Source: UBA993 sp964436815
Lineage (GTDB): Bacteria; Bacillota; Dethiobacteria; DTU022
Direction of reading: 5' to 3'
Length of the DNA: 48,084 nucleotides
Assembly (NCBI GenBank): GCA_964436815.1
Contig: CAYTER010000013.1
Coordinates: 1 to 48,084 of the forward strand
Part shown: positions 25,527 to 34,196 of the stretch, one piece after another
Position numbering within the stretch: position 1 is the stretch's first letter
Layout of the letters: every line of letters begins with the position of its first letter
Notes under the pieces: generated by a model
What the model saw: only the letters and a program-made list of their open reading frames with translations
Databases searched by the model: none
What the model was told of the DNA's origin: nothing
Position numbers and translations under genes: made by a program

Positions 25527-26745
25527 AAGTTATACCCTCCTCGATCTTTTCGGTGCGGCAGTAAGCCCGTCCATCTGCAAAAGTGAGTTGCAATGACCTG
25601 CCAACCTTCAAATCCTTTACTGAGCGGATAATGCGGCCCTGATCGTCACGGCAATAGCTGTAACCTCTGTTCATGATCTTAAGCGGGCTAAAACTGTCCA
25701 GTTGATCGATCTTTGCTGTCAAAGTTAAATTTTTAAGCTGCAGAACTCTCCCGATTTCCTTTTTCAGCATTTTATAAAGAAGTTCAACTTTATCATATGC
25801 TAAAGCAACCCGCCGCACCGGGGCCATAAAAAAGCGTTCACCGGTAACCTGATCCAGCTTTTGCTTATCGCGCTGCAACCTGCTTAGTAATGCTGTTGCA
25901 GCCCTGTGCCGAAGCTGCCCCAGTTCCTGCAGCAGATCCTCCAGATCTGGAACAGCCATTTGTGCCGCTGCTGTCGGTGTTGGTGCCCTCTTATCAGCTA
26001 CAAAGTCCGCGATTGTAAAATCCGTTTCGTGGCCGACTGCCGAAATTACCGGGATCTTTGAACGATAGATAGCCCTGGCCAGCGATTCTTCATTAAAAGG
26101 CCAGAGATCTTCTATGGAACCGCCACCGCGGGCTAAAATGATTAGATCGGAATCCTTCCTTGCGTTCAGGATTTCCAGGGACCTGACCAGATCGGCAGCT
26201 CCTCCCGCTCCCTGAACCAGGCTCTCAACCACAAGTATCTCCAACGCTGGAAACCTGTATTTAAATACTGAAAGCATATCCTGCAAGGCTGCACCGGTTG
26301 CAGAGGTCACCAGGGCAATTTTACGGGGCAGCAATGGTATCTTCTTTTTGTTTTTCTCATCGAACAACCCTTCTGCCGCGAGTTTTGTTTTTAGTTGTTC
26401 GAAAGCCAGATAAAGAGAACCGACTCCGGCTGGTTCCATCTCCCTGACATAAAGCTGATAAACACCATCCGGTTCATAAACTGAAATGTGGCCTGTGAGT
26501 ACCAGCTCCATTCCATCTGTCGGTGTAAACAGGCAACGCCTATTTTCCCGGTGGAAAAAAACACAGCGCAGTGAAGAAGCGCCGTCTTTTATCGTAAAAT
26601 ACATATGGCCCGAACGGTGATGCTTAAAATTGGACAGCTCTCCGCCGATCCTGATATCCTGCAGGTTTGGATCGCCGCCAATTAAGTTTTTTATATAGCG
26701 GTTAAGTTCAGAAACCCTGATTATTTTATTGTTGTTGAGCATCAA
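25516..26745 (-). CDS. xseA: Exodeoxyribonuclease VII large subunit
   Basis: Catalytic subunit degrading single-stranded DNA. An N-terminal OB fold (about residues 8-105, VSELNRYIKNLIGGDPNLQD) is followed by the catalytic core with VTSATGAALQDML, IILARGGGSIEDLWPFN and AVGHETDFTIADFVADKRAPTP (the last here as GHETDFTIADFVADKRA). Coiled coil and tail GYSYCRDDQGRII follow. 409 residues is full length. It sits 28 nt after the NuoG-like gene and overlaps xseB. Confidence 0.95.
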   Translation of the reverse strand: MMLNNNKIIRVSELNRYIKNLIGGDPNLQDIRIGGELSNFKHHRSGHMYFTIKDGASSLRCVFFHRENRRCLFTPTDGMELVLTGHISVYEPDGVYQLYVREMEPAGVGSLYLAFEQLKTKLAAEGLFDEKNKKKIPLLPRKIALVTSATGAALQDMLSVFKYRFPALEILVVESLVQGAGGAADLVRSLEILNARKDSDLIILARGGGSIEDLWPFNEESLARAIYRSKIPVISAVGHETDFTIADFVADKRAPTPTAAAQMAVPDLEDLLQELGQLRHRAATALLSRLQRDKQKLDQVTGERFFMAPVRRVALAYDKVELLYKMLKKEIGRVLQLKNLTLTAKIDQLDSFSPLKIMNRGYSYCRDDQGRIIRSVKDLKVGRSLQLTFADGRAYCRTEKIEEGITFEG

Positions 26746-26772
26746 GATTATATTCAGCCGCCGGCAATACGA

Positions 26773-28803
26773 TTAACTGCCGGGCCTCAGGCTTTTCATC
26801 TCCTCCCGGACGTCCTCCAGACTTTTATACCTCCACCGTGTACCAAGTGATCGGGCCAAATCACAGATCAGCTTCCAGCCTTCCGTTAAATCAGCAGCAG
26901 ATTCAACTGCTGTCCTATTCAGGCGGATCTGATTGGAAGCGTTAATGAAGAGACCTTCCCTTGCTGCAGCCGGAGGGGCGGGAAACAATATGTCATAGGA
27001 TGTTTCATTTTCCGGACTGCAGGTGGTTAGCGCGGCAGTAAATATGCTGCCGGAAAAATCAATCCTGCCCGGCTGACCAAAATAAAGCAAGCCCTTGATT
27101 CTACCTTCATTGAGAGCCAGTTTTATTTCTTCCCTGCTTGCGCTGCCATTGCCATTGAGACTCTTAAATCCGGGGCCATATTTTTCTGATCCGCCAAAGG
27201 TTAAAACGCCGGCAGCATTGCAAGTGGCTGATAGAAGCAGTAAGCGATTATCTCCAGCAGTAAGCTGACCGGCGGCAGAAGCAAATGATAACAGGGCATC
27301 AATGCTGTCAGAATCGGCACTGTAAAAATATGACGGACAAACCACGGTGTAACTCTTAGGATGCAGCATCAGTCTTGCCGCTTTAGTCAGGAGAGCGGAA
27401 TCGATACCGCTTTTAAAATCTTCATCAGTCAGGTTGCTTTTCCCAATCGCAGTTTGCAGGTCCCGCAGTATTTGGGCAGCAGCGGCGTTGTTTGAGTCAA
27501 GGTCAATTTCCTGCCAGCCCTGAAAGCTTTCCCCATTGCGGGCAATGCCCAACAGGGTTGTATCGCCAAAACGGCCCGCTTGCCGTAAGACCATCTCCGC
27601 CACCGGATGGCTTTCGGCCAGCCCGGAGCCGATAACCAGAACAGAGGCTGCCTTGCTTAACTCATTCATTGTCGGACCCGGCAGATCGTAACCGGCAATG
27701 CCGCCGGCTTTTATGTACGCCTCCACCCAGGCTGGTTCAAGTCCAAAATTTAAATAGGGAGTCTTGAATACTGAATGAGCCAGTCTGTTAAGAAGATATG
27801 CTTCCTCGCAGCTGATCGCTCCATCAGCCATAACCGCAATTGCCGAATGTTCCCGATTATCGCTGATCATAGCCTCAAAAGCAGCTGCCGTTTTGCTCAG
27901 CGCTTCATCGTAGCTAATTATTCCCTGTTCTACAGCCGTCCCTTTAATTCTAATTTCTGTGCTGTAATCGGCAGCTTCACTTACATCAGCAAATTTGCCT
28001 TTAATACATAACCAGCCAATTTTATCTCCCTCGCGCGGGACCGTGTTTCTGATTAAACGGTTACCGTCAACCTGTCTTTCAAGATAACAGTTAAGCGAAC
28101 AGGCAAGGCAAATGCCAGGCTTGGCCGCAAGTGCCCATTCACGTCCTCCACCCGGCCTGCTTTGCTCAGTTAGCGCAGCAACAGGACAGACATCGACACA
28201 CTGGCCGCAAAAAATGCAGCCGGCTTCTTCCAAGGTGACTTCATGACCATGCTTCCAGGGCACAATCCTGGTATTAACACCGCGGCCGATCATGCTGTAT
28301 ACCGATCGTCCGGGCCCAGTGCGGCAGATTTGAACACAACGACCGCAGAGAATACACTTTTCTTCATCTCTCACAAGATCAAGAGCTGCGGATCGATTAT
28401 TTTCAGGAATTCTGCGGTCCAGCTGGTCAGGAAGGTCAACCTGGCAGTGATAGGCTTTTTCCTGAAGTTCACAGCTGCCCGTTCTGACGCAGGTCAGGCA
28501 GTCTTTGTAGGGATGAGTCGCCAAAGCAAGCTCAATTATTTCTTTTCTCATCGCATCCAGTTTCGGGCTGGACGTTGTGACCACCATCCCATCCCTGACA
28601 GGGTTATCGCATGAAGTAACCGGCCGCTTAAAGCCTTCTACCTCAACAACGCACACCCGGCAGTGCCCAAGAGCAGCAAGACGGGGGTGAAAACAAAGGG
28701 TCGGGATCTCAATCCCGTTTGCCCGTGCAGCTTCAAGAATTGTCGCATCCTGATCAGCGAAAATGCGCTTATTGTCAATCAACAAAGAGACTGTTTTATC
28801 CAA
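26773..28803 (-). CDS. NuoG-like iron-sulfur electron-transfer protein with degenerate molybdopterin domain
   Basis: Numbered from the ATG at 28809. Domains in order: 2Fe-2S ferredoxin (C39, C50, C53, C67); NuoG His-Cys 4Fe-4S motif (H99, C104, C107, C113); two 4Fe-4S ferredoxin motifs (C152-C162, C198-C208); a fourth cluster (C234, C237, C241, C268) as in formate-dehydrogenase and NuoG proteins; then a shortened molybdopterin-oxidoreductase domain. At the position of the catalytic Cys or Sec of formate dehydrogenase I see only LNFGLEPAW, so it is probably an electron conduit, not a dehydrogenase. GGGGAGGG abuts the ATG but is six bases from a TTG at 28803, which I use. It overlaps the NuoF-GltD gene. 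Confidence 0.85.
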   Translation of the reverse strand: MDKTVSLLIDNKRIFADQDATILEAARANGIEIPTLCFHPRLAALGHCRVCVVEVEGFKRPVTSCDNPVRDGMVVTTSSPKLDAMRKEIIELALATHPYKDCLTCVRTGSCELQEKAYHCQVDLPDQLDRRIPENNRSAALDLVRDEEKCILCGRCVQICRTGPGRSVYSMIGRGVNTRIVPWKHGHEVTLEEAGCIFCGQCVDVCPVAALTEQSRPGGGREWALAAKPGICLACSLNCYLERQVDGNRLIRNTVPREGDKIGWLCIKGKFADVSEAADYSTEIRIKGTAVEQGIISYDEALSKTAAAFEAMISDNREHSAIAVMADGAISCEEAYLLNRLAHSVFKTPYLNFGLEPAWVEAYIKAGGIAGYDLPGPTMNELSKAASVLVIGSGLAESHPVAEMVLRQAGRFGDTTLLGIARNGESFQGWQEIDLDSNNAAAAQILRDLQTAIGKSNLTDEDFKSGIDSALLTKAARLMLHPKSYTVVCPSYFYSADSDSIDALLSFASAAGQLTAGDNRLLLLSATCNAAGVLTFGGSEKYGPGFKSLNGNGSASREEIKLALNEGRIKGLLYFGQPGRIDFSGSIFTAALTTCSPENETSYDILFPAPPAAAREGLFINASNQIRLNRTAVESAADLTEGWKLICDLARSLGTRWRYKSLEDVREEMKSLRPGS

Positions 28804-30790
28804 GTTCATCCCTCCCCTCGCCGAGTACAGCCAGGCCTAACCTTAGACACTTGACACAGCGTTCAGCCTCCGAAATAGCAGTAATTGGCCCTCTGAATCC
28901 AAGGTCTGCTTCATCAAAGCTAACAGCCCGCTCAGCAACAGGCAGGATATCTTCCTCCCTGCGGATCAGGCCGCCGATCATTTCCGGAATGATTGCTTCA
29001 TTGTAAACCCCGGTTTGTTCCAGGTAGCGTTCAAAGTAAAAAGTTGAACCGACTGCAGCCTGTCCCTTGCGAATATAGGCATCGATGGCCGTAGCCGCCC
29101 GGTTTGCCGTCGCTATTGCCTCAATGACCGTTCTGGCTCCCAGAACTGCATCACCCCCGGCAAAAATTCCCGGAGCCGAAGTCTCCATCGTCGCTTCGTT
29201 AGCTGCAATTGTTCCCCATTTTGATAACTCAATTGCATCCTGATCGCCAATAAAGCTGAAATCAGCAACCTGTCCGATGGCGGGAATCACGGCATCGGCA
29301 TGCAGAATAAATTCTGAACCATCCAGCGGAACAGGTCTGCGCCTACCGCTGGCATCAGGTTCGCCCAGTTCCATCCGGATACATTCCATGCCGCTGACCG
29401 AACCTTTCTCTTCGAGAATACAAACCGGGTTTGACAGCAGGTGGAATTTAATGCCTTCTTCCTCGGCGGCTTTAATTTCGGCAGCATTTGCCGGCATCTC
29501 GTTCCGGGTGCGGCGGTAAATAAGGTTGACTTCTTTAACTCCCAGGCGCACGGCGGATCGGGCACAATCCATAGCAACATTCCCGCCTCCGATCACCGAT
29601 AGCGTATCGCCCAGATCAATTTTTTCACCTAAGTTTATCCGGCGCAGGAACTCCACACCGGGCATGAATCCTAAGTAACATTCATCCTCGCCTTCGCAGC
29701 CCATGGTAGCGCTCTCATGCAATCCGCTGGCGATAAAGATTGCCTTAAAACCGTCTTTCCAGAGTTGATCAATAGTAATCTCGGCTCCAACCCTTGTATT
29801 GCAAAGTATTTCAACACCCAGCTTACGCACCAGGTCAATTTCATAGTTCAAAATTGCCCTCGGCAGTCTGTAACTCGGTATTCCTACCGCCAGCATCCCT
29901 CCCGGTATCGGTAAAGCTTCAAATATAGTTACCGCATAGCCTTTTTGAGCCAGCTGGTAGGCAGCATTTATGCCCGCCGGACCGGCGCCGATAACGGCCA
30001 CCCGGTTTTTTTGATTTATTTTTATCTGTCTTTTCTGCTGCAGATCTGATCCGGTTCTCAGCCCGTAATCGGCCACAAATCTTTTCAGCAGGCGGATCGA
30101 AAGAGCCTGATCTACAGGCTGGCGGTTGCAGTTTGATTCACAGGGGTGCACACATACCCGTCCAAGTGTGCCGACAAAGGGGGTTTTCTCACGGTTGATA
30201 GCGAGGGCTTCCTCGTAATTGCCTTCTTTGATCGATTCCAGGTAACCGGGAATATTTATATGCGCTGGGCAACCATTACGGCAGGGTGCCGTCAATATTG
30301 CCTGATATTCAACTTTTTCAAGGGAATGCTTTGTTTTATGATTATTATCGGTAATTAATTCCATAAACTCTTCCCTGAAATATTTAAGGGCATCGAGCAG
30401 GGGCTTCGGAGATGATAAGCCGAGTTCACAAAGAGAACCTTCATGAATCAGCGTAGCAATATCTTCCAGAAAATCAAGATCGTCCGTTCTTCCTTCGCCA
30501 CTTAGGATTTGATCGAGCCGATCGGTTATCACTTTGCTTCCGGCCCGACAGGGAACGCAGCGGCCGCACGATTCTTTCTGCATTTTTTTATAATACTCCG
30601 CCAGCGCGGCGACAATATTGACCCCGGAATCGGTGATCACCATACCTGCCCAACCGATAAATGCTTTAATCTCCTTACTTTCAAGCTGCCCCGGTAAGTT
30701 AAGTTCTTTCAGCTCTGTTCTTTCTGCTGCAGACTTGTTTCGGTTGTCAATAATTTCTGCGTTCCAGCTGCTAAATAGGACCGTGGCCAT
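28796..30790 (-). CDS. NuoF 4Fe-4S module fused to GltD/NfnB-like NAD(P) oxidoreductase
   Basis: 664 residues. The N-terminal part keeps the end of NuoF: GWAGMVITDSG, then a 4Fe-4S site ESCGRCVPC with C75, C78, C81 and distal C121. It has lost the NuoF FMN/NADH fold. From about residue 165 it is a GltD/NfnB-type flavoprotein: Cys-rich cluster region (CRNGCPAH, GRVCVHPCESNCNR), FAD motif VIGAGPAG, NAD(P) motif VIGGGNVAMDCARSA, and the end GIFAGGDAVLGARTVIEA. A similar architecture occurs in NADP-linked formate dehydrogenase beta subunits of acetogens. With the NuoG-like partner (14-nt overlap) it likely moves electrons between NAD(P)H and ferredoxin. No catalytic subunit is adjacent. Confidence 0.85.
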   Translation of the reverse strand: MATVLFSSWNAEIIDNRNKSAAERTELKELNLPGQLESKEIKAFIGWAGMVITDSGVNIVAALAEYYKKMQKESCGRCVPCRAGSKVITDRLDQILSGEGRTDDLDFLEDIATLIHEGSLCELGLSSPKPLLDALKYFREEFMELITDNNHKTKHSLEKVEYQAILTAPCRNGCPAHINIPGYLESIKEGNYEEALAINREKTPFVGTLGRVCVHPCESNCNRQPVDQALSIRLLKRFVADYGLRTGSDLQQKRQIKINQKNRVAVIGAGPAGINAAYQLAQKGYAVTIFEALPIPGGMLAVGIPSYRLPRAILNYEIDLVRKLGVEILCNTRVGAEITIDQLWKDGFKAIFIASGLHESATMGCEGEDECYLGFMPGVEFLRRINLGEKIDLGDTLSVIGGGNVAMDCARSAVRLGVKEVNLIYRRTRNEMPANAAEIKAAEEEGIKFHLLSNPVCILEEKGSVSGMECIRMELGEPDASGRRRPVPLDGSEFILHADAVIPAIGQVADFSFIGDQDAIELSKWGTIAANEATMETSAPGIFAGGDAVLGARTVIEAIATANRAATAIDAYIRKGQAAVGSTFYFERYLEQTGVYNEAIIPEMIGGLIRREEDILPVAERAVSFDEADLGFRGPITAISEAERCVKCLRLGLAVLGEGRDELG

Positions 30791-30830
30791 TTAACCCTCT
30801 CTCTTCACAAATTAATCGATAATGACGGCA

Positions 30831-30917
30831 TCAGCGCCGCTGGTATAGCTTCTTCATCACATATTTAAATTCCTTTTCAGTTTCTGACAAAAGAACAAAT
30901 CGCTTAATTTTAACCAT
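30831..30917 (-). CDS. Possible 28-residue small protein (unconfirmed)
   Basis: An ATG overlapping the end of the TsaD-like gene opens a 28-codon frame (MVKIKRFVLLSE..., ending KKLYQRR) that stops 40 nt before the NuoF-GltD fusion. The product would be strongly basic. No clear ribosome-binding site and no family is recognised. It may be chance; listed because it fills the otherwise empty 119-nt gap. Confidence 0.2.
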   Translation of the reverse strand: MVKIKRFVLLSETEKEFKYVMKKLYQRR

Positions 30918-31872
30918 TCTGCGCTCGTCTTGATGCGATTACAGCCTGGCCAATCGCATTGTCAGATGCATGTTCGGGGCGGGTGAAATAAATTTTGTTT
31001 CCGCTAAAAAAATTGCTGATTCTTTCTCTAATAAAATTGTTGGCAGCAACCCCGCCAACGGCAAGCAGCCCTTTATAACCCCGATCTTTAGTCCACAAAT
31101 TTTCCACAGCAATAATTAGCGAATCGGCGATACACATTTCTATTGCCCGGGCCAGGTTTTCCGTTTTCATTTCTATATCCAGTAAACGTTCGGCCTGACT
31201 GGCCGGCCCGGAAAAACTGATTAATCCGCCTTTAACGGCAATGGGAAGTTTAGGGACATTATTATCTGCCTGACGGGCAAGCGCTTCCAGGGCTGGTCCT
31301 GCCGGAAAAGGCAATTTCATTTTGAGCCCCAGGCGATCTATAAACTGCCCGGCATTAAGATCCTGACTGCCGCCTTGTAACTCAACCTTAAGCCTGCCTG
31401 GTGCATATTCTTCTGCGGCCAGGATTTCTGTTGTTCCTCCGGAGAGATGCAGGACAAGATAACGACCGCTTTCAAGCGCCGCCGACCAGAATCCGGCCAT
31501 TATATGTCCTTCCTGGTGCGAAGCGCAAAAATAATCAAGGCCGATGGTCCGTGCCAAAAACAAACCAAAGGCCTCGCTGACTTTAAATACAGGCATATAA
31601 GATTTTTCAACCGGCCGCGGCCGATCAGAGAAGCACACAGCAGCCAGTTTAAGCCCATTAACCTGTTCCAATCCATCCGCCCATAAGGCAGGCATATTAT
31701 TAATATGGGCAAAAACCGCTTCAGACTGGCGCAACCCCAGTCCACCCTGCCTGACTGGCAGGGGTAACCTACGCTCATACCTTAAGTTTTCGTTTTGATC
31801 AACCAGGGCCAGTGCAGTCGTGTAAGCAGAAGTATCCAGTCCGAGGTACAGCAGATCACTTGCCCTGCTCAA
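30910..31872 (-). CDS. TsaD/Kae1-like protein (paralogue of the tRNA t6A enzyme)
   Basis: ASKHA-fold protein of about 320 residues. LYLGLDTSAYTTALALV replaces the usual IETSCDET start of TsaD. HQEGH (H122, H126 from the upstream GTG) matches the metal-binding HxxxH. LSGGTTEIL and GGVAANNFIRE are the ATP-binding motifs. The altered N-terminus suggests a paralogue rather than the essential TsaD, and its target is unknown. A GTG at 31881 or TTG at 31872 may start it; AGGTGA is five bases from the TTG. It overlaps nusB by 17 nt. Confidence 0.8.
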   Translation of the reverse strand: MSRASDLLYLGLDTSAYTTALALVDQNENLRYERRLPLPVRQGGLGLRQSEAVFAHINNMPALWADGLEQVNGLKLAAVCFSDRPRPVEKSYMPVFKVSEAFGLFLARTIGLDYFCASHQEGHIMAGFWSAALESGRYLVLHLSGGTTEILAAEEYAPGRLKVELQGGSQDLNAGQFIDRLGLKMKLPFPAGPALEALARQADNNVPKLPIAVKGGLISFSGPASQAERLLDIEMKTENLARAIEMCIADSLIIAVENLWTKDRGYKGLLAVGGVAANNFIRERISNFFSGNKIYFTRPEHASDNAIGQAVIASRRAQNG

Positions 31873-32272
31873 GGACTTCACCTACCGAATGGTCCAAAAC
31901 ACCATTAATAAAACCGACCGCTTCGCTGCTGCTGCCGAACTTTTTAGCCAGCTCCAGCGCTTCATTGATCGATACTGCATAGGGGATATCGGGACGAAAG
32001 TGAATTTCAAACAAGGCCAACCGGAGTAGGTTGCGATCCACTGCAGAGAGCCGGCTTAACTCCCATTTCACAAGGTGTTTGGCGATCATGCTGTCAAGTA
32101 GCTCGAGCTTTTCAAGGGTCCCCTTTACCAGATCCTCAATAAAAAGCTCTTCTTCATTTCCGAAGCTGTAATCTTCCCTGGTACGCCTCAGTGCTTGTTC
32201 AGCTCGGCATTTGCCGATATCTACCTGAAAAAGAGCGATAAATGCTGCCTCTCTTGCCAAACGACGGGACAA
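31856..32272 (-). CDS. nusB: Transcription antitermination factor NusB
   Basis: All-helical protein of 138 residues joining the rRNA antitermination complex with NusE/S10. Family pattern: SRRLAREAAFIALFQVD at the start, LSAVDRNLLRLALFEI in the middle, AVSINEALELAKKFGS and FINGVLDHS at the end. It lies 80 nt after the DUF2273 gene in the conserved asp23-amaP-DUF2273-nusB block. Confidence 0.95.
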   Translation of the reverse strand: MSRRLAREAAFIALFQVDIGKCRAEQALRRTREDYSFGNEEELFIEDLVKGTLEKLELLDSMIAKHLVKWELSRLSAVDRNLLRLALFEIHFRPDIPYAVSINEALELAKKFGSSSEAVGFINGVLDHSVGEVLEQGK

Positions 32273-32352
32273 TAAGCTTAAACCTCCAAAAACTGGATAT
32301 GATCAGCTGAACAGCTTTTCCCGTCGCGGGAAAAACATGATCGCCAGATTAT

Positions 32353-32571
32353 TTACTTCGGCGCAAAAAATCTTTCCAGTAACCTGCTAATCCCCGGGCC
32401 AACGTCCAGTCTCCATCCGACAAATAAACCGATAGCAATGCAGAGAAAGACGAATATACTTACCCAAAATCCGTAGTTGATTACCAACAGGGCAAAGATC
32501 AGGCCGAGGAAACCGCCCAGGATTTTGCCCCAGTGCTTGCTGATTAAAGTCCACCAGTTAAGTTCGGTCAA
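32353..32571 (-). CDS. DUF2273 small membrane protein
   Basis: 72 residues with two hydrophobic segments (about 16-33 and 36-53) and the end GWRLDVGPGISRLLERFF. DUF2273 genes sit with asp23 and amaP in many Firmicutes and are thought to act in cell-envelope stress. The precise role is unknown. It is 36 nt after amaP. Confidence 0.88.
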   Translation of the reverse strand: MTELNWWTLISKHWGKILGGFLGLIFALLVINYGFWVSIFVFLCIAIGLFVGWRLDVGPGISRLLERFFAPK

Positions 32572-32607
32572 TCGATACTCACCCCTTTTTACCTGCTTGT
32601 ATATTGC

Positions 32608-33144
32608 CTACCTGGAAACAGCCTGATCCATGATTATATTTTCAACGGTAACCTTCACTTCGCTGACCGCTATGCCGGTAACCTGTTCCAAGTATTCCTT
32701 GGTTTTCGACTGCAAGCCGCTGATCAGGTCGGGCAGGGTTACGTCAGGCATTACCTTGATTTTAATTTTAACAATCAATCCGTCAGGTGTGTAGACAACC
32801 TGTCGGCTGACATCTTTTATTCCCTGGGTCTGTTGAATAACCCTCAATACCATATTTTCAATAGCCGGTATGGAAACTAAAACTTCGCCATACTCACTGC
32901 CTTTGAGCACAGCATTACTAATTTTTTTCTTCCCTGAACGCAAGCCGAGCGATAGAAAGATTAAAGCCAGCAGCAACAGAACAGAACCCGTTGCCAACAG
33001 AACTGTTTCGTCAACCCAGGACGGCAGAGATACATTCAGCCCCGGGAAAAGATTAAAATTCAAAGCTGCCAGGAAAAGGGCAGCGCCTATAAACAGCAGC
33101 CCCAGAAATACCAGGATTACCCTCAGTACACTTTTCATATCCAT
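32608..33144 (-). CDS. amaP: Alkaline shock response membrane anchor protein AmaP
   Basis: 178 residues: an N-terminal transmembrane segment (about 7-29), a second (about 47-69) and a cytoplasmic Asp23-like domain with GSEYGEVLVSIPAIENMVLR and VVYTPDGLIVKIKIKVMPD. It anchors Asp23 to the membrane in related species. GGAAGGGG precedes the ATG. It follows asp23 by 76 nt in the same direction. Confidence 0.88.
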   Translation of the reverse strand: MDMKSVLRVILVFLGLLFIGAALFLAALNFNLFPGLNVSLPSWVDETVLLATGSVLLLLALIFLSLGLRSGKKKISNAVLKGSEYGEVLVSIPAIENMVLRVIQQTQGIKDVSRQVVYTPDGLIVKIKIKVMPDVTLPDLISGLQSKTKEYLEQVTGIAVSEVKVTVENIIMDQAVSR

Positions 33145-33220
33145 TCCCCTTCCGATGGTTCCAATTTAAGCCCGTTTTCAGCCTGGCTTAAATAACATAA
33201 GCATTGCAAAGATAAAAACT

Positions 33221-33637
33221 TTATAGTTCAGTCTCGCTGGCAGACTCAGCTTCTAAAGCTTCTTCGCCTTCTTTTTGCGGAAATTGAACACCCTGAACAT
33301 GAATATTAACGCTCGATACTTTCAAACCGGTCATATTTTCAACCGCTTTCTTAACGCTTTCCTGGATATCCCAGGCTACATCAGGAATTCGTTCACCGTA
33401 CTTTACAACGATGAAAATATCTATTTTGGCTTCTTCAGCCCCGACTTCAACTTTAACCCCTTTTGAAAAATTCTTACGGCCAAGGACGTCGGCAATTCCG
33501 CCGGCAATCCCTCCGCTCATTGCGGAAACTCCTTCAACTTCGGTGGCAGCCAAACCGGCAATGATCGAAACTACCTCATCGGCAATCTTAACTGCTCCAA
33601 GTTCAGACGGCAGGGTTCTATTTTCTTCTTTAGCCAT
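33221..33637 (-). CDS. Asp23/Gls24 family envelope stress protein
   Basis: 138 residues with the Asp23 pattern GAVKIADEVVSIIAGLAATEVEGV, read here in two parts (GAVKIADEVVSIIAG, LAATEVEGV), then MSGGIAGGIADVLGRKN and VSSVNIHVQGV. An acidic tail follows. A TTG at 33643 is possible, but AAGGAGG is seven bases before the ATG at 33637, which I use. It is the first gene after a good promoter (33688-33716). Confidence 0.92.
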   Translation of the reverse strand: MAKEENRTLPSELGAVKIADEVVSIIAGLAATEVEGVSAMSGGIAGGIADVLGRKNFSKGVKVEVGAEEAKIDIFIVVKYGERIPDVAWDIQESVKKAVENMTGLKVSSVNIHVQGVQFPQKEGEEALEAESASETEL

Positions 33638-33687
33638 TGTCAAGCCTCCTTGATCAACATTGTTATTAATCTTTTGAGACTGTTATT

Positions 33688-33716
33688 ATTATAGCAGACC
33701 CCGGGCAGCGCTTCAA
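33688..33716 (-). promoter_or_regulatory. Promoter of the asp23-amaP-DUF2273-nusB operon
   Basis: Minus strand TTGAAG (33711-33716), 17-nt spacer, TATAAT (33688-33693), with TGC before the -10. It lies in the 94-nt gap between the zinc-ribbon gene and asp23. The spoIIIA operon occupies this place in many spore-formers. Confidence 0.75.
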
Positions 33717-33731
33717 TTTGCAAAGCACTGT

Positions 33732-34166
33732 CTACTCTTCTTCCGGCCCCTCGTCCCATTCTTCATCGTCCACTAACACAACTTCACCACAACCGGGACA
33801 GGTTACCTCAATCGCTGATTCCTGGTCAAGAAGATCATCATCTACCACCACTATTTCGCGGCAATTTGGGCACTCAATCGAAAAACCGCCCTCAAAATCT
33901 TCATCATCAAAATCATACTCATAATCATCTTCGTCTTCATCTTCATAGAAATCATCTTCGAGTTCGGTCAGGTCGTCGTCAATAGCTTCAGTGTATTCGA
34001 AGAGCTCCTCGTAATCAACTCGCAGCTGCTCGAGCTCCTCGGTTACACCTTCCAGCAGGTCAATCATCTTCTGCAGTACTTTCTGCTCTTTGCTTTCCTC
34101 TCCCAATTCAAGCCCATCCGCCAAACCCCTCAGGTAAGAAACTCGTGCCTTAAGCTCTTCAGTCAT
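33732..34166 (-). CDS. CD1247-type acidic protein with zinc ribbon
   Basis: 144 residues. A helical, coiled-coil-like N-terminus (about 1-62) resembles the CD1247 N-terminal domain. A very acidic stretch follows at 63-92. The C-terminal zinc ribbon has C99, C102 (ECPNC) and C123, C126 (TCPGC). Family members lie beside efp in many Clostridia; their function is unknown. It is 30 nt after efp. Confidence 0.82.
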   Translation of the reverse strand: MTEELKARVSYLRGLADGLELGEESKEQKVLQKMIDLLEGVTEELEQLRVDYEELFEYTEAIDDDLTELEDDFYEDEDEDDYEYDFDDEDFEGGFSIECPNCREIVVVDDDLLDQESAIEVTCPGCGEVVLVDDEEWDEGPEEE

Positions 34167-34196
34167 CTTCTTGCCCTCCTCGTTATTGTTTTTAAA

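Noticed and set aside
26773..28809. Formate dehydrogenase catalytic subunit
   Set aside because: Clusters match, but the expected catalytic Cys or in-frame TGA (Sec) region is not present and the molybdopterin domain is short. NuoG-like is the better call.
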